From Podaxis mareebaensis (lineage: Eukaryota; Basidiomycota; Agaricomycetes; Agaricales; Agaricaceae), in the NCBI GenBank assembly GCA_018524725.1, contig JAEUWP010000471.1, forward strand, positions 1 through 64,000: a DNA stretch of 64,000 nucleotides, given 5' to 3'. Position numbers and translations under genes: made by a program. Below are positions 1 through 8,536 of the stretch, in pieces. The first letter of the stretch is position 1. Every line of letters starts with the position of its first letter. The notes under the pieces were generated by a model. It did no database searches. It worked only from the letters and a program-made list of their open reading frames with translations, and was not told the origin of the DNA.

Positions 1-1584
1 ATTCCCAGACTCCCCCAACTCCAAGTCCACATCTCATGCCTCCAATTCAGGGAAGCATTAGACATCATCAAGATGTTGGCCTTTCATCATGAACTGAGGC
101 TCTATTGTCACGATCTACTGATGCAAGCCGCTATGTAGCTCTGCATCAAAGAGTACAATGACATCCTGACTCCCCAACAGACATTCCTGATCTGGGCAAC
201 TGCCGCACTCCTAGCCGACCTATCACTCCTCCTTGGCACCCACTCCCATCCCAACATCCTCCACTACTTCACCCTTCATGCACTTTTCCACAAAGGACCA
301 ATCAATACCAGCAGTATCTGCATACTGATCGATACCAAGGAAGTAACATCACCAGATCATCTTTATGAGCTAGGGACTATAATGGAACCCCCTACCTTCC
401 CCACCATGCCAGAAGCCCAAGTCCATCAAGTGCGCAACTGCACCAATCCATCGATGCTGCCATCTCTGCCCTCACCAACAACATCATCAACACCAGAAGC
501 AGGCAGACCATGTGCCCCAACTCCTATACCTTCAGCCTCCCCCACATCAATCAGAGAACAACATGGGATACTTGACAGAGCCACCACATGCATTCGCTCC
601 CTCATCCATCGGGACAGACACAGGAACCAATCCATACAGCTGACAGACATCATGAATCTCCCTTCTCTGACATCAGAAGCAGAAGATTGTAGACCACCTA
701 CTCCCCACCTGACACCAGTCTCAGATAGTAGCAAGATGGAACTCGCTAATAATGAAGGGGATAATGTTATGAACCCTCCTAGCACACCCCACCACAACCA
801 TATTTACAATGCTCTAGTCCATGAGCTTGGACTCCCCAATGCCTCCTGCCACACTACTCAGGATATGTGTATACCAGATGAAGACCCCATCCACTATTGT
901 AATGAAGCCTTCGCCAATTGTCACCTCCCTGGTCATGCATCTCTATTCTCACAAGACTGGCCAACGCCTGGACCACTATTCTACTCAACCAACTGTATGA
1001 TGACTGAAATCCTCTGCATCACCTAGGAGAATGCTCCCTTCACTCATGTCTTTGATCCCAACAGGTTATACATCCAAATGATCCACAATAACTTTGACTC
1101 TGCCTGGGCCCATGGTTGGAAGATGATCCCCTATGCTGGAGAGCCAATCATATTCCTTCATCCCTACATGATGTATCCGCCTGAGGTTGTCCCTCATATT
1201 ATCAAATATGAAGTTGCTCACAGACTCTACTTTCGAGAAGTAGAAGTCTATCATCTTGACCCTAACTCCAATGAACCTCTGGCCATCCCTCCCTGCAGAT
1301 TGCAGCTCCCTCTGCTTCACAGCATCGACTCCAATGTCCCTGGCATCAACGACTCAGAACCCACTGCGGATCCTCCTCCTTATCCACCTCCCTACGTCAC
1401 TGCAGATATCTCCTCATCATTGTCATCATCGTCATTGCCTCACTGCAGCATGCTCATCACCCACAAGTCAGATTCCTCTGACTCGCCCCTCATCAGGAAC
1501 TTCACCATTCCCAGTTCTGCCTCATCTCCCAACTCTTATTCCTCTGACTCTAGTGGACATTTACACCCCGATATGGACTTGTAA
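1..1584 (+). pseudogene. degenerate retroelement-associated ORF (5' end outside window)
   Basis: One reading frame stays open from base 1 to the TAA-type end at 1584 except for two TAG codons, at 136-138 and 1024-1026. Codons on both sides of each stop stay in frame, so this is one coding sequence with two nonsense mutations and not separate ORFs. The product is rich in Pro, Ser, Thr and His, has a compact middle part (about 1078-1320, with aromatic and hydrophobic residues) and ends in a Ser/Asp-rich tail. I do not recognise a domain. It lies directly before an LTR-like sequence (1615-2126), a position used by accessory third ORFs in some LTR retroelements. That it belongs to such an element is inference. 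It could also be an unrelated repeat-borne ORF. Confidence 0.45.
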
Positions 1585-1614
1585 TATAACCAGTAAATAG
1601 GTTCTTCCCTATCT

Positions 1615-2126
1615 TGTTACAGACGTTCACCTTGTATTCCTGTATCCTGCCTGAACTCAGTCTTGTACAACTTCCTACTTAGTTAGTTTCCTTTCTTGTC
1701 CAGTTCCTATTCTCATCTTAGCTTCTATTCCTGTCTTGCTCCACTCTGTAGTTTTGCTTCTATTGACTCTCAAACTCATAGCATTACTTTGTCATAGTTA
1801 CCTACTTAGGACATTAGAAGTAAAGCTTAAATAGCCACCCATGTACTGGAAGCACAAGCTTCCTATATTCTTAAATCCCAGAATATTGCTCTTGCCTTAT
1901 CTCTGGATTGACGTTAGCTCATGATCAGTGTGGTAGTAAACATTCTATTGGTCATACTCTCAACTTATAGACGTTCAACCTCTTGAGTGTACTTAACTGG
2001 ACACTTGCCTCACCACCTTCTTATTGTGATCCTTCTTGCTAGATCCTAGCACCTCTGTGAACCATCTAGTGAGATAGCTGCCCCCTAGCAAAGCTTAGGT
2101 GACCAGTGATAAGGACCAACCTAACA
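1615..2126. repeat. LTR-like sequence interrupting the copia element
   Basis: The right boundary is sharp. The copia reading frame can be followed leftwards only to 2127, and the sequence ending at 2126 reads, on the minus strand, as an LTR start (TGTTAGGTTGG). A possible partner end, TGTTAC, begins at 1615, giving TGTTA...TAACA and about 512 bases. No purine tract or tRNA-complementary site is obvious next to 1615, so the left boundary and the orientation are uncertain. The second LTR and the other copy of any target-site duplication (candidate GTATC at 2127-2131) would lie outside the window. Confidence 0.4.
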
Positions 2127-3518
2127 GTATCCCATAAATATCATTAATTCTGATTTAGGGGATAGTTTATCTTTTCAGACTTCTTTGGGTAAGAATGCAT
2201 AAGTACCACATCCAAAGGTTCTGAAATTAGAAACGTCTGGTTTCACACCCATTAAAACTTCTTGAGGGGTTTTCCAATTTAATCATGACATGGGAGTGCG
2301 ATTGTAAAGATAACAGGCTGTATCAATTGCAAATTCCCACCAATCATCTGGAATACAAGCATGATGCCACATGGCTTCAGCTTTATCCATTAAAGTATGG
2401 TTGAGGCGCTCTGCTCTACCATTTTGTTGATGAGCATATGGAGTGCTAGTTACATGGATAATCCCTTGAGAGCATAAGAGAGCTTGTAGGCTTTCTTGGA
2501 CATATTCTCCTCCTCGATCAGTACATAAGAACTTTACTGGACTGCCAATATGTTTTCTGACTAAGGTCAAGAAGTTCTTCATTACTGTGGGTGCTTCAGA
2601 TTTTTTATGGAGTAAATGAATCCAAGCATTTGAGGAGAAATTGTCTAAAATAGTCATTACCCATTTATATTTTCGGTAACTAACTTTAGGCATTTCTAAA
2701 AGATCTGAATGGATTCTTTCTAGAGGCCTGGATGCTCTCTCAAAGTTTACATTAAAGCTTTTCTGATGCATTTTTCCCATAGTGCAACCTTCACATGGTT
2801 TCAAGCTATTTTTGGGAATTTCTACATGAGGAAAGCCAATCGTATTTGTCTCAAAGTGTTTGAGGATATGATCTGATGGGTGTCCCATCCTATTATGAAA
2901 GATGTCATACCCTGGTACTGTACTAGTTGCAAATGTGTGCATGTCACTTTGCAATTTGATGATTTTACTCTTCACATAATGAAGAGTAGGTGAACAACCT
3001 ATTAATGGTTGTGCAACTAGTATTGGCTTGTTTGACGAGTCATTGATGCATGAGAAGGTATCAGTGGTCTCTATTTTAGCTCCAGCCTTGGTGAGCTGAC
3101 CAACTGATAACAATCAATCTCCACTACCTTATAGATAACGCACTGGATATAGATATGAGTGATTAAGGATCTGTGTGCTGTTATCTGTGTTGATCACGGT
3201 TTCTATTAAAATGGTTCCATGACCTGGTGATATCATAGGGTCACCAGCAGTGTATACAGTTATAGGTTCAGGGTAATATTGGAAGTCAATGAAATCTTCC
3301 ATATGTGGCATATAATGGCCAGATGCTCCTGAATCTAGTAACCAGATGGTGTTATACTCATCCATACATATTACTTCATCATCAGGATATGTTGCAATCT
3401 TAGAGGATTTCGGACTAGGAGGTTCATGAACAGAATGAATTACATTAAAGCAAGATGTGCTTGTGCACATTGCTACAAATTCTGTACATGATCCATTGCA
3501 AAAATTAACATTGTCCAA
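2127..3518 (-). pseudogene. copia protease and integrase, broken and truncated
   Basis: The aspartic protease motif WLLDSGASGH lies near 3320-3350. The GAG-pre-integrase zinc-binding part (F-H-x-R-M-G-H then C-E-G-C) spans about 2915-2745, and the integrase core follows with HSDL (first Asp, near 2710), CTDRGGEY (second Asp, near 2524) and NGRAERLNHT (Glu, near 2412). After integrase the frame runs through the usual copia FGCGTYAFLP-type segment and ends at 2127. Stops are TAA near 3129 and TGA at 3114-3116, near 2283 and at 2175-2177. Reverse transcriptase is missing. Confidence 0.85.
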
Positions 3519-4568
3519 AGCTATGAGCCACCTAAGTATCCATTCCCATGACAGTAGGTACTCATCTCCTCTTCCTCCTTCTGTCCTGTGTGGACAACCT
3601 TCTAAACCTCATGACATTTGGCCTTGGCATGGCATTTCTTGCTGAGCTTGCCCTTCTTCTTCCCAAGAGGAAGCGTCATGACCAGTCTGAGTGTGGAGGT
3701 GATCAGCATCTGATGATGGTGATAAGATATGAATTACATACCCCATAGCCTTCTTCTTGAAGTCGCTATCAGTATCACTCGTGTCATCAGCATTGTAGTC
3801 AATGTCAGAAAGGTGACATGGGCTGTTGACAAGAGGCGGGCAATCTTCAATGTCACTCCCAACAAGGTCTATCTCATCATTGGGATGAGATGCTCTAGGA
3901 AGTCATGGAGAAGAAGGTGGTGCAGGTGGGACATCAACTGACGAGGTTGAAGGTGCCATTGCTTCATCCCATTCATGTTCTGTTAAACCTATTGAGTAAA
4001 GGTATTCCTGATCTTCAGAATCTGAGGGATAACCTTCAGGGTTCTTGTCAATCACAGCAAGCACCTCTTGAAGAGTACGAGAGCTCTGTTCTCCCTGTTG
4101 GGTAACAAGGAAATGAATGAGCCATAATTGACCAATAGGATTAACACATACTTTAGGATCGACTTCACAAGTATCCTGGATGATGCCAAAATGAATTAGC
4201 TGATTCATCAGATCTTGATAGAAGCAACCTATGTGTGGGATGTAGCATTCCCCTTGAACTTTTGGCTTCTTCTTGAAGCAAAGTTCATGTGCCTTCCTCT
4301 GCTTCTCTTCCTCATGTTCTTGAAGAGCTTCTTCAACAATGTTGTACAGCTCCTCGGGATGCTGCATGGTTGGGTTGGCCTTCTTTGGATTTTTAGTCCA
4401 TTTGCCCATGCAGACACATTGAGAGTAGGTGCCTACCTTGATTGGATGACTGACTGGCAGAAGACCAGACTGTCCCAGAAGTGGAGGAAAGTCCTCATCG
4501 AAGGTTTTCACTTTCTTGGATGCATCATCTAACAACATGAGGAGTAAGGTTTCCTCAATCAGCTCCAC
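3519..4568 (-). pseudogene. extra Gag-Pol linker region of the copia element
   Basis: Between the Gag-like part and the protease lies a further stretch in the same frame (4568-3903) and then a frame-disturbed part (about 3902-3519). The product is acidic and helical, with a Glu/Lys-rich segment and no domain I can name. A degenerate zinc-knuckle-like string (Y-C-H-x-N-G) can be read in another frame near 3540-3560, so at least one frameshift lies between 3903 and 3518. Ordinary copia elements have only a short linker here. Confidence 0.5.
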
Positions 4569-5984
4569 AATGCTTCATTTAGGAGGAGTGTGATGAAGCT
4601 TATGTGTGTGATTGATGTCATGATGACATTGGGTGGAAATCTTCTGTTCCTCTCAGAGCTGATCCAGCAACTTAGTTGCCATATCAGTCTTTTGATGCTT
4701 CATTGCCTTAAGGGTCTCTTGTGCTTCCTGTGTGAGATTTAGTATCTCAAGCTCAAGAATAGCAGTAAAACAGAGGTTACTCACCTCTATTTTAGACTCC
4801 TCAAACTTACACTTCTCCTGCAAGGCAGAAGAGTAAGTGGGGATGATGGGAACAGGATTCTGAGACCATACCTGATGAGAAAGTGAAGGAAGCAGGGGAC
4901 GATCCTGTGGAACTGTAGCAGCAAGGCATTGTTGGACCAAAGCCTGAGGCGGAATGCAAGGTGCATTCACTTGCAGCCTCTGGATTCGATCTAAGAGGTC
5001 GAATGGGTGCATATTGGGACCTGTATAAGGTCTACCAGCACCAGCAGGGGGAAGTGATGGTGCTGCTGCTAGTTGAGCAGGTGCAGCAAAACCCACCATG
5101 GAATTGGCTGGTTTGGCTAAGGCATTAGGGGACTTCTTCTTCTTGGGAGCCCTCTTCTTCTTTGGCTTAATGGTCTGCCATTGACCAGGCTGACCACCTT
5201 GTTGGCCTTGAGGCTTGGGACTATTGGAGGTTTTGTCCCAGCTGACAGGCTGAGGGACAAATCAACTCCAAGGTGGACCCAGATGAGTTTTATTCCAGGC
5301 AGAAGGACCACCTTGGTCATTGGGAAGCTTAGCTTTAGCAGCAGATTGAGCATTGGTGGTGTGAGTGGACATTTTGTTGTGTCCATTCTGCTGAGCCCAT
5401 TCAGCATTTAAAGCATCTGTGACCACTTGCCAAGTTAAGGCTGCAGTTGTAGTTTTGTTGGTCAACAATGATTGTCGGACTGAATCCTAGTCATCCAGAA
5501 TAGCCGAAAGAAGAACCATAGCTCTGAGAACCTCAGGGATGGCAGCAGTTGCTTCCTCAACCTGGGTGAAGAGTGTCGCCAATTTGGCAATATCAACTGC
5601 AATATCTCTTTTGCTGGTGATTCTCTTCTTCAGAGCTCTGGTGAACAAGCCGTAAACATTAGCTGGACCAAGCATTCCAAATTGGGTTTGGAGATAAGTC
5701 CATAAGGTGTCAGGGGCTGTTCTACCATGAAGCAGCATGGAATCTGGCAACATGTTTTCAATAATCAATAAGGCTTGCACCTTCATCTGATTCTGCTGTG
5801 CCGCTTCAGCTGTGTCATTCTGAGCAGGTGCTGTCGCCGTTCCATTGGTCAGGGACCAGCCCATTTCTGTGGAACCAGTAACACTAATCAAGGAGAGAGC
5901 TCCTTGAAGGCAACGTGCCCAGAACTTGTAGTTAGAGGGGCCCTCAAGTTTAGAAAGAGACTGAGTAGCAATAGTCAAAGCCAT
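4569..5984 (-). pseudogene. copia Gag (UBN2-like), broken
   Basis: The frame starts with an ATG at 5984. The first 165 codons look like a retrotransposon Gag of the UBN2/copia type: a Leu-rich start, a LEGPSNYKFW motif near residue 13, then helices with an LQTQF motif. Stops interrupt it at 5487 (TAG), 5262 (TGA) and 4653 (TGA), yet the frame is the same on each side. The part after 5262 is basic and Pro/Gln/Ala-rich. Nothing here can be translated in full. Confidence 0.75.
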
Positions 5985-6150
5985 ATTTGATGTGTCAAAG
6001 AAATTGGCAGTTAGATAATTGACTAAGCATGATAAAATGGGGTATTAGTATAATGTTGTATACAGATAACAATAAAGGTAGAAATAGGCTTATCCCAAGA
6101 TGTCTTTATTTCAATCCTAAGTTAATAGGAGAGAATCCTCGGAGGGAGAG

Positions 6151-6167
6151 TCTCAGGGCCCATAACC
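6151..6167 (-). other. primer-binding site, half-tRNA-iMet type
   Basis: The plus strand at 6156-6167 reads GGGCCCATAACC, which is the anticodon arm of eukaryotic initiator tRNA-Met (anticodon CAT). It abuts the LTR end at 6168. Drosophila copia and yeast Ty5 are known to prime from a 5' half of tRNA-iMet cut within the anticodon arm. The position and polarity here fit that: a primer ending at this point would be extended straight into the LTR. The match outside these 12 bases is weak. Confidence 0.65.
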
Positions 6168-6816
6168 TGATGAGGGGAGAACAGTTGCTGCTACACAAGC
6201 ATAGCATCAGTGGAGAGTAAACCAGTTACTCACAATCTGAGGCTGGTCAAATGGGAAGGTATGGTAAGATGTGCAGGAAAGGCGAGTCTTGAGGAGTACC
6301 AGAGAAGGTAAGACCAAATTGAAAGTAGCGAGGTATGGTGAGCTTATAAGAGCTGAGTAGTCAAGTAGACAAGGAATGTAAAACTCCAGTGAAGAAAGTA
6401 TGCTACTACATGAAGGCTTAAATACCGTAGAGCTATGACACTGGGTCAAGGGTAAAATACATGCATGAGTCAGACAGCATAAGGCATATGCATGTATAAC
6501 ATGAGTAATGTGCATGTAAAAGATAAAATAGGAAAAAACATGACTCTACCATATGCTACAGGAGTCATCTGCAGTCAAGAAACATTTCTACAAGTCATAA
6601 TCCATGAGGATATGAGTAATACTAACACAGGCCATACATCTATGTATGTGTATAAGAGTATTAATAGAAACAGATCAATCTAAACATAGCATGAAGCTAT
6701 GGAGGGTTCCAAAAATATATTTGCTCTGTCAATGCAGAGTGTATACATCGAGGATTCAGCATGTAATGCCGTGGGCAAGTGTATGCGTAAGCATAATGCT
6801 GATTAATTCCTCAACA
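6168..6816 (-). repeat. 5' LTR of the copia element
   Basis: In element orientation it starts TGTTGAGGAATTAATC (complement of 6801-6816) and ends CCTCATCA next to the primer-binding site at 6168, so it has the standard TG...CA ends with imperfect terminal inverted repeats (TGTTGAGG/CCTCATCA). Length is 649 bases. The flank CCACC (6817-6821) is the candidate target-site duplication, whose partner is not in the window. Only one LTR is visible, so the boundaries rest on the ends and on the adjacent primer-binding site. Confidence 0.75.
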
Positions 6817-7447
6817 CCACCCTCCTTCGTTTTCGTGAAATACATATCAACGATCATTTGTCCAGGGACAGTCAGAAGACTTAACGTTTCTTCGTCTTGG
6901 GAGCAATGATTATTATTACCCAGGTGTTGTCACCGGCCTGTATCCTAAAGCATTGCTCAGGCCACCCCCCCCCTTGTGAGCCGACCATAAATAAAGATAG
7001 ACTATGCCTGGATTATGCAGGAATAAATCGTGGCAACAGTCACTACCTGTAGCTGTGCAGTAGCCATTTTTTGCCATGCTCATCGCCCCGTGAAGTACTG
7101 TTTACCACCATTCACCATGTAAAGTCGTTGATGCGTTGACATTTGATTGTCCTCTGCGGAGTAAAATTTCAGGAAGTCGATAGGGCGTGGCGAGTCCAAG
7201 CAGTACAAGAGATCGTGGATCGTGGTACCCGGTGATTCAAAGATGAAAGCAGGCCAGATGGGAATGTCCATCTATAAATCTGCCTCACTGTCTATTCGCC
7301 AGCGCCGGGTAACTCGGTTAGTCAGCCATCGCAATTGCATTAATATACACTGTGCCAATGTGGCTTTGTTCATAATCCGTTTTTCTTCTAGGCTATTTCT
7401 GCCTTTGACTATATCAAGTAATGAATAGTTACCAGGTCAACCGGTCT
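6817..7447. other. no gene recognised between the copia LTR and the inverted repeat
   Basis: The stretch includes a run of nine or ten C (around 6963). A 63-codon minus ORF (7080-7271) has no recognisable domain or splice support. I see nothing else. Confidence 0.5.
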
Positions 7448-7718
7448 TGCGGGAGCCTTTTACAGTGAGGACAGACTGTTGTGCGGTACACGGGAAGTCC
7501 ATGGTTCGATTTTCACACGCGACCCCTACACATCACATCACCCGTCACACCCGGAGCAGCTGCACAAATCCTGAACACGAAGGCGAGGACTATTAGGGAG
7601 AATCATAGGCTATTACAGAGCGTAGAATGAGGATATCCGAATAAAAACCTCAACTACCTGTAGTATTAGTGCTGACAATGCTAGAGGCCCATGACATGAG
7701 CCATATTAGTAAACACAT
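7448..7718 (+). repeat. left arm of a ~270-base inverted repeat
   Basis: This is the near-perfect reverse complement of 8071-8340. Examples: the GGTACACGGGAAGTCCATGG block near 7486 pairs with its complement near 8286-8305, and the CATGACATGAGCCATATTAG block near 7690-7709 pairs with its complement near 8081-8100. The outer 30 bases are more diverged than the inner part. Confidence 0.85.
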
Positions 7719-8065
7719 CCCATGCAGTATCGAAAGACAGCGGAGGTGATCCAAGCGCCTCATAAATCCTCGTCGCTTGGAGAACAAATTCAGGGCTGTA
7801 CCACGAGAGATATGCTTCAGGGGGTGCGACTGCATCTACTAAAATATTTTGCATCTCAACTTGTGCGGCTTCCGGAACTGTGACTAAACAAGAGTGGCTG
7901 TCAAACAATGAAGGGTTCTGGAGAGCGTCAAGAGGTATATGGCCTGATGGCATTAACTTGAGGTCTTGCTTGCGAATGGTGTGATTGTTCCACCACCTGG
8001 CAAAAGTATTTAGGTCCTGTTGAATGAGTGGCACGAAGATCCAATAGAAGAGATCACTAAATGAT
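7681..8065 (-). pseudogene. C-terminal fragment of a fungal integrase-core-like protein
   Basis: The minus frame resembles the C-terminal part of the integrase-core (DDE-type) proteins that are multicopy in Agaricomycetes: F-x-x-F-V-P-L-I-Q-x-x-L-N-T-F, then W-N-N-H-T-I-R-K-Q, then PSGHIP, and a tail with PPEAYLSWYSPEF. The catalytic part is absent. The frame upstream of about 8065 runs into the inverted repeat arm and is not homologous. The assignment rests on remembered family patterns. Confidence 0.55.
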
Positions 8066-8070
8066 ATTAT

Positions 8071-8340
8071 GATGTATTTACTAATATGGCTCATGTCATG
8101 GGCCTCTAGCACTGTCAGCACTAATACTACAGGTAGTTGAGGTTTTTTATTCGGATATCCTCATTCTACGCTCTGTAATAGCCTATAATTCTCCCTAATA
8201 GTCCTCGCCTTCGTGTTCAGAATTTGTGCAGCTGCTCCGGGTGTGACGGGTGATGTGATGTGTAGGGGTCGCACGTGAAAATCGAACCATGGACTTCCCG
8301 TGTACCGCAGACTGTTGACGCCGTGAGAACCCTCCCGCTT
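8071..8340 (-). repeat. right arm of the inverted repeat
   Basis: Reverse complement of 7448-7718, separated from it by about 350 bases. Both arms contain the last codons of the integrase-like reading frame (ending M-G-L-stop) followed by the same downstream sequence. The arms are thus two inverted copies of one gene's 3' end and flank, not ends of a DNA transposon with its own terminal repeats. Confidence 0.85.
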
Positions 8341-8536
8341 CGCAGAGTCGAGGACCAACTCACCTTGCTTAACAAAGCGTTTTGGGGCTCAGTCCATAGC
8401 TTGGGCGCTCTCAATACCGGTGGAAACCCAGAATGCGTATTAGATATATTGCAGAACAAGATCAAGAGGAGAGATACATTTTATACATCCATCATTTTAT
8501 TGTATTTTTCAATCACATATAGTCCAAGAGGGAATC
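8341..8536. other. junction between inverted repeat and sulfite reductase 3' end
   Basis: No coding support. This stretch holds the 3' untranslated part of the sulfite reductase gene and the outer flank of the right repeat arm. Confidence 0.5.

Larger units (their letters stand above)
2127..6816 (-). mobile_element. truncated Ty1/copia (Pseudoviridae-type) LTR retrotransposon
   Basis: On the minus strand the order is LTR (6816-6168), primer-binding site, leader, gag (from 5984), protease, GAG-pre-integrase and integrase. This is the order of Ty1/copia elements, where integrase precedes reverse transcriptase. Reverse transcriptase, RNase H and the 3' LTR are not in the window, because a second element begins at 2126. 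Coding parts 5984, 5468, 5099, 4568, 3518, 3113 and on to 2127 share one frame, broken mostly by stop codons. The copy therefore cannot make its own proteins. Confidence 0.88.

Noticed and set aside
6130..6175. tRNA-iMet gene
   Set aside because: Only the anticodon arm matches; no acceptor stem or B box. It is the primer-binding site of the copia element.
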